From assembly GCA_027405735.1 (NCBI GenBank), contig JAPEHQ010000003.1, positions 2,790,001 through 2,854,000 on the forward strand: DNA of 64,000 nucleotides, read 5' to 3'. Origin of the DNA: Mucor racemosus (Eukaryota; Mucoromycota; Mucoromycetes; Mucorales; Mucoraceae). The position numbers were made by a program, and so were the translations under genes. Below are positions 37,735 through 49,007 of the stretch, in pieces (position 1 is the stretch's first letter; each line of letters opens with the position of its first letter). The notes beneath the pieces are model-generated. The model was not told the DNA's origin, searched no databases, and was given only the letters and a program-made list of their open reading frames with translations.

Positions 37735-37798
37735 ATTTTTGCTGACAAACCTTAATAGCTATTATAATACAAACGAAGGCAATTGCCAATCATCGTGA
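36254..37798 (+). CDS. Secreted triacylglycerol lipase (Rhizomucor/Rhizopus type, class 3)
   Basis: Seven exons (36254-36910, 36969-37026, 37080-37176, 37236-37420, 37477-37557, 37614-37692, 37759-37798) encode a 398-residue prepro-lipase that hydrolyses extracellular triglycerides. The Met at 36254 is preferred because it opens a signal peptide (LCVAISCLLIHFTDAAAA); an in-frame ATG lies 16 codons upstream. A propeptide containing SGLPPLIPGR precedes the mature enzyme. The triad is Ser273 (TGHSLGAAQ), Asp332 (VNQRD) and His384 (SDHSNYY), spaced almost as in Rhizomucor miehei lipase (144/203/257). Six cysteines match its three disulfides (AYCR, NCDSC, ICSKELESKKC, GNCQ). Intron 3, inside the nucleophile codon block, uses GC-AG. 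The last intron has a run of 33 T. Confidence 0.95.
37701..37733. repeat. T33 homopolymer in the last lipase intron
   Basis: A run of 33 T inside the last lipase intron, on the coding strand. A second long T run (about 38262-38285) lies in intron 3 of the next gene. Confidence 0.9.
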
Positions 37799-37975
37799 CG
37801 ACGGTAATAGTAGCTCGTGAGACTTTTTTGAATTAAGCATACATATTCAACATTGATTCCCCCTTAGTAATGTGGGGAAAAAAAAGTAACCTTTAAATAA
37901 AACGCATTATCCCTTTTATCCCTGTAATTTATCAACTTGGTTTTGCCTCCTTTTTACTACAATCTACTAAAACAA

Positions 37976-39185
37976 ATGACTATTAAAGCTGTGATTTTTG
38001 ATATTGGTAAAGCTGTAAATTTCATAATAATAAATCCAATGTTTTAACAAACAAGAAAAAGGTGGTGTTTGTGTTGGTTCACCTATGGCTGGTATTCATA
38101 GATTTGAACAAAAGAACGGATTACCTAGAAATTATATCAATGTAGCCATGTAAATATAGCCTTACATTACATATATAAAAAAACTATGCATATTGACCTT
38201 TTTTATAACTTTCTCGGTTTTTAGTGTTCAACAAGGTGAACATGGTGCATTTCAAGTGAGTTTTTTTTTTTTTTTTTTTTTTTTTGCAAATATATATTTA
38301 TTATTTACCTATAAATTAAACTTTTTATATCAAATAATACAGAAATTAGAGAGAGGCGAAATCAAATTGCATGATTTTTACAAGGATTTTGGTTCTCAAT
38401 TATCTCATTCATCAAATAAAGAACATTATAAAGCGTACCTGGTTAAATCCGGAAAAGGTAAAAGCACCATAAAGCAAATCTATCGTATTCAGAATTCATT
38501 ATAACCCCCTAAATATAGCTGTTCCATCGAATATTCCTGATATTACCGTGGATGGAAAAGAACTTTTTACAACAATGATGGCAGAAACAGCAAGATTGGA
38601 TCCTAATATTTTCCTTGCTATTGAAAAATTAAAGGGTAATTTTGTATAATCTAATGCAAAATTGTGTATATTGTTAACAATTATTTAGCTAGCGGTAAAT
38701 TTACTATTGCTGCTCTTACTAATAATTTTGATCTTCCCGAAGATGATTTGAAAGAAGCTGAAGCCATGGGAGCATCAGCAGCAGATAAACTTCGAGCATT
38801 ATTTGATTATTTCATTGAATCCCGTTTGATCGGGTTAAGGTATATATAAATGATGGTGCTTTTTATTTGTAAATCTAATATCTCTATCACATTTACATTA
38901 TAGAAAACCTGACCCAAAAATTTATCATTATGCTTGTAAAGAAATTGGTATTCAACCCAATGAAGCCATCTTTTTAGATGATATTGGGATGAATCTTCGA
39001 TCAGCCAACAAACTTGGCATGAATACAATTCGTAAGTTTTTTATAATATTTTATATAAATAATCATAATAATATATACATGTGCATTATACAGAGGTGAA
39101 AATGGGAGATTCAAAAGACGCAGTAAGCCAATTAGAAGCATTGACAGGCCTTGATTTGCACAGCAAACTTGATTCCAGACTTTAA
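37976..39185 (+). CDS. HAD-superfamily hydrolase (sEH-N/ACAD10-like)
   Basis: Eight exons (37976-38006, 38062-38149, 38225-38255, 38343-38457, 38519-38635, 38689-38839, 38904-39031, 39094-39185) encode 250 residues. HAD motifs are present: I, AVIFDIGGV with nucleophile Asp9; II, ALTNN; III, Lys179 in RKPDPKIY; IV, FLDDIGMN (Asp203/204). The usual second Asp of DxD is Gly11, as in the soluble epoxide hydrolase N-domain/ACAD10 group, which alters general acid chemistry. The substrate is unknown. The gene starts only 178 bp after the lipase stop on the same strand and ends 12 bp from the convergent gene. Confidence 0.88.
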
Positions 39186-39197
39186 AATAAAATAAAA

Positions 39198-40821
39198 TTA
39201 CATTTGATGATGAGGAGGAAATAGACTTGCATCATAAACTAAATAAAGTTTACGACCATCTCTCAAGACTTCATCAGATTTTGATAATAATGGCTATTAT
39301 TTGTGATTTTACAATTTGAAGTTAATGCAAATACGCACACATACAAGAAGAAAAAAAAAAAACTTACCAAGAAAGGAGCCCCTCCTTTGAGTTGTTCATT
39401 CTGGGAGTTTATCCAAGTTGAAAGAGCCTCCTTAACCAATGAATCGGGTGCCAGGGCAAACTTTGCATCGTCTTGTTGTTGCTGGTAATGATGATGCATT
39501 ATAAATGTAAATCCAAATCGTTTTTGGGCTTCTGATGAATTTACAGTTAGTGAAATTATAATAACTTTTAATAGCAATTTTGATTTTCCAGTAATTGGGT
39601 TATAAGTCTTGTATAATAGAAATGAAGGTGATGAAAAAGAAGGAGTAGGTAGTGTAATAGAGTTAGTTTTTGTGATGGTATATTGATTTAATTGGTGTGA
39701 TCTCTTTAACAACCCTTTTAAACTGGAATGTGTTTTCTGTTTAATAAAATAAAGTGTCAGATAATAGCATTTCCCTATACATTAATTCTATTAACCTTAT
39801 GTACGTGTATAATTTGTGGGTGTAAACTTAGATCCAAATAGGAATCTGAGCTTATTTCTCTGTCAAATTGACTCTGTGTTTGTGGTGAGTCAGGCGGTGT
39901 AAGTAATCCTGCATCTTTTGGGTCGTTTTTATCTTGCTGTGATGATTCCACTGCACTTTGAGTAATTGTATCGTTATTAATGTCACTAACATCAATAGGA
40001 GTATCTTGTTGACAATCTTTTGGAGAAGCTTTTTCAATTTTAAAAAGAGAAGCATCTCTACGTACAGCAACATGGATTGTTGCAGATTGAGTAATTCCGT
40101 CTTCTTCTTCTTCTTCTTCTTCTTCTTCTTCTTCTTCATCACTATCTTTAATTTCTATACTGTTATGTTTTGGTGGTAATGGAGAAAATGAAATTTGCTT
40201 TTTTCTAAATGTTGGTTTTACATGAAACATTGCATCTGGAGAAGAAGGTCTTCTGCTGTTTGTCATTGGGAATGAATCAGATTGAAATTGCAGTGATGTA
40301 ACTCGATCAATTATTCTATATGTGTGTCCATTATATGTATGATACCGGGGAGGAGTATCTATGTAGTGATATGTCATTTTAGAGTGTAAATAAATAATCT
40401 CCTTAAATTAAAAATGTGTACCTGAAAATACAATAGGCGATAAATCATCACCATCGTCATATTGGCTACCACCATTGTTTGTTGCAATTGTTGTACTATC
40501 ACTTGTACTGCTTTGACTACAACAGCTGCTATTAACACTCGTACGATAATTTTGTAGACTCCACATTGAATTCTTTCGATCCATTGATTTTACTATTCGC
40601 ACATCAAAATCAGATCTTTTTTTTTCTTGTTGTAAATAATCTAATTTCGATTGAATAATTTTAGACATTTCAATGACTTTGGTGTACTTTTCTCTGTCTT
40701 TTTCGGATTGCAATTGCTTTGCTAATTTAGACAATTCTTTTTGTTGATATTGAATTGATGATAATAAATTGATTTTAGAGCAAATGTCATTATTTTGTTG
40801 TTCATCTTCTTCCTGATTCAT
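39198..40821 (-). CDS. Unrecognised protein: N-terminal coiled coil, poly-Glu linker
   Basis: I do not recognise this family. Minus-strand exons are 40821-40422, 40358-39796, 39736-39368 and 39293-39198, giving about 475 residues. The donor of exon 2 is uncertain (GTTAAT after 39796, or GTACAT after 39805; both keep frame). Residues about 18-70 are a Lys/Glu/Gln-rich probable coiled coil (YQQKELSKLAKQLQSEKDRE). A Ser-rich stretch and the segment DTPPRYHTYNGHTYRIIDR follow. Then come a run of 12 Glu encoded by a CTT/GAA repeat (about 40101-40136) and a C-terminal part containing LAPDSLVKEALSTWINSQ. There is no signal peptide or clear enzyme motif. A nuclear or scaffolding protein is a guess only. 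Confidence 0.7.
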
Positions 40822-42401
40822 TTTTTTTTATGGGTTTTTGATGGAAATGAAAAAAGAGAGAAAGAAGATTTTCTTTTCTTTTACAAACAAATAATAGCAC
40901 TAGTAAATCAAATAAGATAAGGAGTAAATTAAGGGGGTTGTTGGAAACAAATAATCTTTTTTGAAGTATAATTACCTATTCTACATCATGATAAAAAAGG
41001 ATCCTCTTGAGCAACCCCTCTTCCCCTATTGATTTTTATACATTACAATTGTCAAATAATAATAATAGCGCAAATCGAGACATAATTTAGTTTATTTATA
41101 TGATGCACACGAAAAAAAAAAAAAAAAAAAGAATAATTTCAGTGCATTTTGCATTTTATGTATACATCTGCAAAATGATTTTCTTGTTTTTGTTGTTGTT
41201 GTTGTTGTTGTTGTTTTATAAATAGATTTTATTATATTTTTATTAATGCTTTGATTTTTTTAAAGGATTTTCACTCAAATATTTGCATATACAACATACA
41301 TAAAAATTTATTTGTATCAAAAGTAGAGATGTTGTAAATTATACTGATGTTTTTTTCTGCCTTTTTTTGTCATCATTTATTTATGTATAAATCGTGTACA
41401 ATATCAGGAAAACACGCACAAAAAAAAAATAAAAATAAAAAAATAATACGTAACCTATTAATTAATAATAGCCACCCTTCTCCTCTTTTTCGCATTGTAT
41501 AATATTTATATATGGTCAGCAGCTGCTGTCTGTTTATTATCAATATTTTAAAGCCTTGGTTACTTTTTGTAGCACCCATATACTGAATATAATTATGTTC
41601 AATCACTCCTCTTTTCTGTTTTAAATTTTTACAGATATATCATTTTTCTCCTAAATTATCTATAACAAAAATGCATTATAAGCTATCGTGATATATATAT
41701 AACTTTGCATTGCTTTCAATTTGAAAAAAGGTAAATACACGTTGATCATATAAATATTGCAAAAAGATGTTTTGGAATTTCTTGTATTACATATAATTTA
41801 AGGGGTAAAAAAAGCAAAACATGTTGTTGTACAGTTACATACGTACTATACAGTTTCTTTTTTTGCATGGAGGTGGCATTTATTTGTAATGCAGTGGTGG
41901 TGTGCATCTATCACTCTGTAATTGCATGCCTTTAATAGTAATCGGGTAGTGCACCCATATGATAATATAAAAAAATCTGTTCATTCCGTGTAAGCCGATG
42001 GAAAAGTATTACATAATTATGCATAATTTTTTATATATAATTTTATTGATTTCTGTTAATAAACTATATTATAATTGACATGTTGTTGTTTTTTCTCGCA
42101 GTAATATTTATAATTGAAAGCATATATGTTGTTGTTGTTGTTGTTGTTGTTTTTACTGCCTTACTATAAAGGAAAGGAGTAAGCAGTAATTTGCATGTGT
42201 ATATTTTGACATAATATTGAAAAAAAAGAAAGAAAAAAAAAAGAGAGAGAGATTCATAATTCCACATATTGCTTTTCTTGTAGAGTTTTTTCTTCTGTTC
42301 CATACATGTGATTTAAAATAGTGTCGAGTATATGTATATATTAAAACACGTGAAGTTGATAATATCAATTAAGGAGAAGTAAAGTTTTGAGAAAAGGATC
42401 G
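40822..42401. other. Intergenic region with TTG microsatellites
   Basis: No supported gene. It contains (TTG)n tracts at about 41191-41215 and 42127-42150, an A18 run at about 41112-41129 and other low-complexity DNA. These flank the 3' end of the zinc-finger gene and the 5' end of the coiled-coil gene. Confidence 0.6.
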
Positions 42402-43731
<1,330 letters not shown>

Positions 43732-44988
43732 AATGTTGTTGTTGCTGTTTAATTCGTTGAATACGAATGCCTAGTGTTTTGTTTTTTTTTTGATGGTTTT
43801 GTCGTTTAAATGTCTGAATATATATGTATAAAAGTATAGAATAATAGAGATTTGTGATAAAGAGAGAAAGAAAGAAAGAAAGAAGGAAAGAAAAAAGAAA
43901 AAGAAAGGAGAAAGAAAAGCAAAGTGATCGATGAAATTACTGGAAGCTTTATATTACTTTTTTGGCTATAACTGAAAAGGGCAATTTGCCCTCATTCTCG
44001 GTCCTTTCCTCTTGTTTTTTTGTCATTGAATCTCCCCTGAGGTCAAAATACTAAAGATAAATCGACCATTATAATTTATGCAATGTTAAACAAGAATCAT
44101 CATGATTAAATTCGGAAAGAGAAAAAGAAGGATGTTTTATTGACATACAGGGTCCACAATTTGTTCTCTTCTTCTTCTTCTTCTTCTTCTACATGTTTAA
44201 AAAAGAATCTCGGATCGCATGATTTTATTGCAAGAGAAAAAATCACCATGAAAAGATCAAAGGTATCACGGCTTACTATCAAATCATTTATAAATGACTC
44301 GATCGGCGATACTAGAAAAAAGTTGATTTTCCTGATAAAGTTATTGTACAGTTCGTGCACTCGAATATAAATCTAATTATCATAAATGTGTTTCCATTTA
44401 GGCAATTCTTTTGATAATCCATGTGTCTTTAAATGCTCTATTCTCTCTCCTTCTCCCCCCCCCCTCTCCTCCTCCTTTTTTTTTGAATCCCCCCAAAAAA
44501 GAGGCATTAACATTTATTATACATCCTCCCTTTTTTTTTTATTATAACAGTAGGTGATAATAGGTGTATAACCGCGCTCTCACACTCACACTCCAAGAAA
44601 CAAGAAAAAAAAGTTTTAACCATATATAAAAACTGTTATACTGATTATTTGACTTATACACACGTGTTTCTCTATACAACTTTTGTATAATCACATAATT
44701 ATGTTTATTGTTCTACTAAATTTATTTTAGATCCAAAGATATGTGAATTCATGAAAAAATGACACATGCAAGGCATTCTTTCTTGCCAATAAAATATGTA
44801 ATATTTTTTGTATAGTAATGATATCATAGTTTAAAAATACACAAGTTTATCCATATGTTGTTGTATTTTGACGATCGATCTTTATTTTTTTTTCACATAA
44901 ATTGAACCAAGTACTCCACACCTTGTGTACATGTTTAAAAAAACTTAAAATTCCTAGTTACACTGAAGTTTAAAATTCATACAGTTAC
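43732..44988. other. Promoter-side intergenic region of the zinc-finger gene
   Basis: No supported gene. Low-complexity tracts include GAAA repeats (43862-43910), (CTT)n at about 44168-44191 and a C-rich run near 44454-44464. Confidence 0.55.
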
Positions 44989-45029
44989 ACTCTTTCCCGA
45001 AACTTTTTGCGCGTACACTGTGTAACATT

Positions 45030-45431
45030 TTGCGCCCATCGCAAAAAATAATTTGCCAATTACTGAAAATACACTTTGCCCTTCAATTAAGAAATCCGTG
45101 GCGCGCCACGATTTTTAAAATTCGCGCATATTGTAAAGCTATTCATCTGTTGTCAATATTCAGAATGGACTGGAACACAGCCGTTTTGAGGTTCAGCGTC
45201 CCTCAATTTCTCGAGCATTGCTTCTTGAAAATTGGAGTGAACAGACCTTTATTAAAGAACAGTACCGATACTGTTCTCTTCCCCCCTGAACTGAATCCAA
45301 TTGAGCAATCCTGGTCAAATGTCAATAGTAGAGTTAAACGAAATAAGTTTTTAAAAAAAGAATCGTTGATAGCAAGAATTAATATTTATTTAAAAAGCTT
45401 TTCTGGGACAATGGGGGGAGGGAGAGTATAG
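45030..45431 (+). pseudogene. DDE transposase C-terminal remnant, left arm
   Basis: An open stretch of 133 codons with no proper ATG start (TTG in frame). It contains PELNPIEQSWSNVNSRVKR, the region around the catalytic Glu in Tc1/IS630-type transposases. The upstream catalytic Asp residues are absent, so it cannot be active. It is identical in translation to the right-arm copy. Confidence 0.8.
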
Positions 45432-45488
45432 AGGAGGGAAGTAAATGTGGTATACATATACATATATATATACATATGGAGGAAATGT

Positions 45489-46571
45489 TCAAGCTTCATC
45501 GTCAAATGGATGGCGATCCGCAGTGATGCCAGTATGAACGTTATAGAAAGAGCCATTATCCATGGCGACCCAACCGTATTCGTTGGGCTCCACGTCGGTG
45601 CGACGAGGAGAAGACGGCACAGATGGTGTAGAGGTTGTGTTTGCAGCGCCAAACAAGCCGGCAGAAAGAACAGCTAATGATACTTGGTCTCGTGGAGGGT
45701 CGTAAAAGGTCGGTCGCGTGGACGACAGGCAAGAGTTGGCATCAAGACAATTATCTGGGTCAATGTGGCGGCTCAAAGCCGAATCCTTGCGACAATCCAT
45801 CAAATCCATGGACTTTTTGATCATGAGGGCATTTCGTTCCAAATCGAACGCCATGGAAATGAGCATGACGAATTCCTTTTTGAATGCCTGTAGCGATGCT
45901 AAGTTTCTTGGAAAGTGGATTTTTGATTCATGTAGTGCCAAATAAAGGCCAGCGTTGGCAAGATGAACTGTGCCAGCATGTGCACCGACACCATTGGTGT
46001 GCATGTACCAGGACAATAGTGGCACTTGCATGTGGCGTTTCGAGATGTGCTGCAGGGTAGCGTCGAGGTTGTCCTTGGCCTCGCGCATCAGTTTACAAAT
46101 GTCATGGCACAATCTGGATGAGCTGCCCGCCTTTGCAGCTTCGAAGGCAAGTAGGTCGTGCTCATTTTGGCGCAAATCAAACAGCAGCCGCAAGTCCATC
46201 TTGAATCCAACTCGAGCGTCACTGTAGGAGCGCTTGCGACCAACAATACCTTGAGCCGGGCTGGACTCTCCGATCTTCATGCGCAATACACCATGGATAT
46301 CAATCAATGACTTGAGAATGGGTGCCCAGACTTGCATGACGAAATCGTACTCGGTCGCGCAGGCCGTGTTATCAGGGTCGAGCAGAAACACATTGGTGTT
46401 TATAATCTTGATCAAATTGGCCAGTGCTGTAAGCAGCCGTTCTGTGTCAAGGCAGCGTGCCTTGATTTGCTGAATGTACGAGGTGGCCTTCTTGGAATTG
46501 TGTTCCTTTTCGATCAGCGACACGACAATGTTATACGTTTGAAAAGTAAAGGAATCTTGAAAGTTTTGCAT
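45489..46571 (-). CDS. Intact 360-residue ORF inside the inverted-repeat element, family unknown
   Basis: I do not recognise a named family. The single-exon product is mostly helical and soluble-looking, with no signal peptide or membrane span. Landmarks are ARCLDTERLLTALANLIKIIN, TACATEYDFVMQVWAPIL, a basic patch GRKRSYSDARVGFKMDLR, and the terminal HPFDDEA. The last codons lie inside the left inverted arm. Upstream, a different frame reads LPHGLPKPFNITEEE just before the ATG at 46571. This suggests the true N-terminus may continue there and has been disrupted by a frameshift or an unseen splice. Codons are richer in G/C than in neighbouring genes, which fits a mobile or foreign origin. Confidence 0.6.
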   Translation of the reverse strand: MQNFQDSFTFQTYNIVVSLIEKEHNSKKATSYIQQIKARCLDTERLLTALANLIKIINTNVFLLDPDNTACATEYDFVMQVWAPILKSLIDIHGVLRMKIGESSPAQGIVGRKRSYSDARVGFKMDLRLLFDLRQNEHDLLAFEAAKAGSSSRLCHDICKLMREAKDNLDATLQHISKRHMQVPLLSWYMHTNGVGAHAGTVHLANAGLYLALHESKIHFPRNLASLQAFKKEFVMLISMAFDLERNALMIKKSMDLMDCRKDSALSRHIDPDNCLDANSCLSSTRPTFYDPPRDQVSLAVLSAGLFGAANTTSTPSVPSSPRRTDVEPNEYGWVAMDNGSFYNVHTGITADRHPFDDEA

Positions 46572-47550
46572 TCTTCTTCAGTAATATTGAATGGCTTTGG
46601 CAAGCCGTGTGGAATGGGCAACATTTGCAAGTTTACCAAAGGAAAACAAAGAATAATTTCTTTATATATATACGGTATATGTAGATGTAAATCTTTATTT
46701 AAGTCTTATACTGCATAAAAATGATTTCTACGCCACAAATATGCGTAAACGTAGTTGGCCAAAGACAAGCTTTCATTTTCTGGTCAATAACAAGCCTTCG
46801 TTTTTTTTTTTTGGCTCACATGGTTGTATGGCCTTGCATGAGTATCTCTTTCCTCGCTTAGAGATGGAAGCTATGAGGGGATGAAGAAAAGTGAAAGGTT
46901 TTTACATGGGTTAGTTCTAAGCTCTGTCCGTACGTCGCACATTGTTACGAGGTCCTCTCCCTTGAACGACCCATACACACAACTGGTTCCAAAAAGCAGT
47001 GTCCTTCTTTGAAGTATGGGCTGACGCATAGGCAGGATGATTGCCCCAAGGTCAGGGAGAAAAAAAGAAAGGTTTAGCGTACTTGTGCCAATCAGGGACT
47101 CCTTCGTGGCCAACTGACATGTAGTATCTCCACTGCGGTACATTGCCACATTGCTTTGCGAAACGTTCAGATATGATTTTACCTACAGCTCACTAATACT
47201 CTTTTTTTTTAGGCTGTGGCGCTCGCACCTTAGTCAATCCGATGGTATGCTCAAGCAATTCAAGCCTCCATCTATTTCTGCAATTGCTCCCTCTCCTCTC
47301 CTGATTTGTTCTCAAGACTTGGCTCTTACTGCAATGTTAGTTTTCATAGAATACTGAATAAATCCAATAGAATGGTGGCATTAGTTTGTGGGCTTTTCCG
47401 CCTCCCTTAAAAGATTGGGTCATGTCAACATCAAGCTATGGGCACCATTATAAAATGATCATTTTTGACATGGGCATATTGCATAGGAATGGTCCAAGTC
47501 ATGTTGAAGTCTTTGAAAGCACGCCTCCTACTACGAGATTTATTTTGAAC
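46572..47550. other. Spacer inside the inverted-repeat element
   Basis: Relatively GC-rich, with a 92-codon minus-strand frame (46871-47149) that matches nothing I recognise. Near the right arm, plus-strand codons reading HPFDEEA and a stop (ending about 47573) mirror the C-terminus of the cargo ORF. Confidence 0.5.
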
Positions 47551-47630
47551 ACCCATTTGACGAAGAAGCTTGAACATTTCCTCCATATGTATATATATAT
47601 GTATATGTATACCACATTTACTTCCCTCCT

Positions 47631-48032
47631 CTATACTCTCCCTCCCCCCATTGTCCCAGAAAAGCTTTTTAAATAAATATTAATTCTTGCTATCAACGAT
47701 TCTTTTTTTAAAAACTTATTTCGTTTAACTCTACTATTGACATTTGACCAGGATTGCTCAATTGGATTCAGTTCAGGGGGGAAGAGAACAGTATCGGTAC
47801 TGTTCTTTAATAAAGGTCTGTTCACTCCAATTTTCAAGAAGCAATGCTCGAGAAATTGAGGGACGCTGAACCTCAAAACGGCTGTGTTCCAGTCCATTCT
47901 GAATATTGACAACAGATGAATAGCTTTACAATATGCGCGAATTTTAAAAATCGTGGCGCGCCACGGATTTCTTAATTGAAGGGCAAAGTGTATTTTCAGT
48001 AATTGGCAAATTATTTTTTGCGATGGGCGCAA
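47631..48032 (-). pseudogene. DDE transposase C-terminal remnant, right arm
   Basis: Inverted duplicate of 45030-45431 with the same 133-residue translation, including the ELNPIEQSW catalytic-Glu block. It lacks the N-terminal catalytic Asp residues. Confidence 0.8.
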
Positions 48033-48073
48033 AATGTTACACAGTGTACGCGCAAAAAGTTTCCGGAAAGAGT

Positions 48074-49007
48074 ATGTATTTTAGCCGAATCAATAGTTTG
48101 TACTCGTTAATATAAAATCCAAAAAAAGGTTTGTTGGACAAAAGACATATTTTTTTAGCTAATGTAAATAAACTTTCCCAACCTGTCGGCGTAACCAATG
48201 AATGCTTTTTATTATTAAAAGATAATTTTATAGGCCGTATAATAAGGCCGATATAATTAAATAATAGCATTGGTATTGTTTGAAATGAGAAAACAACAAC
48301 ATTTTGATCGATCTACAAATATGTATGCATATAAAAAATATTTTGAGAGGCATGTATGAGGCGGGGCAATTAGAAATTGTATTTTTTTTTTACTATATCA
48401 TCATATATACGTACTAGATGTGTACATATAGTACATTCTTTCAGCTTTATTGCCATGTAACCTAAATTAAATTAAACCCAATGTGAATTGATACAAAAAT
48501 CCCATTTTTACTGTTTGCCAATAATTTTTTAATGCTCTAATTTTAATTTGGTATCTGAGTGAGATAACCAATATTAAATCAAGTATAGCTGAATATTGAC
48601 CTGGAAAAATAATCGATTCAATTTCTTATAGCCGTGTAAACCTTTAATGATCAATGATTGTACTCCTATAAAAGACTTCCTTCTTCATGCTTATATTATT
48701 AAAACGTATAAAATTTACCCCTGAATTTAACAATAAATAGGCGATTAAAAATTAAACAGCCGAACCGGTGTTTAAATCGAGAAATTCTAGTTCCACTACC
48801 GCTTACTCCTTTTTCATTGTAACGACCAGCTCTGCCTACAAGATATGGCACTATATAGATTGAAATCGCAATAGAAAAGAGTAAGAACATTACCTTCATC
48901 CATCAGGCCAAATTATGGGGCAAAGTTTTGAAGGAATGAAAACGAAAAAAAAAAGAAGAAAATTCAAATACATCTGAAAAAGAAAAAAGGTTTATTGCTT
49001 TAATAAA
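48074..49007. other. Intergenic region downstream of GRC3
   Basis: Mostly AT-rich. The only candidate is a small ORF at 48699-48899, listed separately. Confidence 0.5.
48699..48899 (-). CDS. Possible small secreted or membrane peptide (weak)
   Basis: A 66-codon frame with a hydrophobic N-terminus (MKVMFLLFSIAISIYIVPYLV) and then a Gly/Ser/basic stretch (GRAGRYNEKGVSGSGTRISR). It might be a short membrane-anchored peptide, or the first exon of a spliced gene. It is 108 bp downstream of GRC3 on the same strand. There is no recognised homologue, and a chance ORF is quite possible. Confidence 0.25.
   Translation of the reverse strand: MKVMFLLFSIAISIYIVPYLVGRAGRYNEKGVSGSGTRISRFKHRFGCLIFNRLFIVKFRGKFYTF

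Larger units (their letters stand above)
44989..48073. mobile_element. 3.1-kb segment bounded by near-identical 0.52-kb inverted arms
   Basis: The left arm (about 44989-45512) and right arm (about 47551-48073) are inverted and, by eye, essentially identical, starting at ACTCTTTCC and GAAACTTTTTGCGCG. Each arm encodes the same 133-codon transposase remnant, pointing inward. The enclosed 2 kb is clearly richer in GC than its surroundings and contains an intact 360-codon ORF. This resembles a composite or inverted-duplication transposon carrying cargo. A clear target duplication was not identified. Confidence 0.8.

Noticed and set aside
40101..40136. CRISPR-like or regulatory array of CTT units, and similar TTG tracts at 41191-41215 and 42127-42150
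   Set aside because: These are simple trinucleotide microsatellites; the first encodes poly-Glu. No spacers exist, and CRISPR arrays are not expected in a fungus.
44106..44360. Overlapping ORFs on both strands near 44.1-44.4 kb
   Set aside because: They are driven by the (CTT)n tract and have no conserved features.
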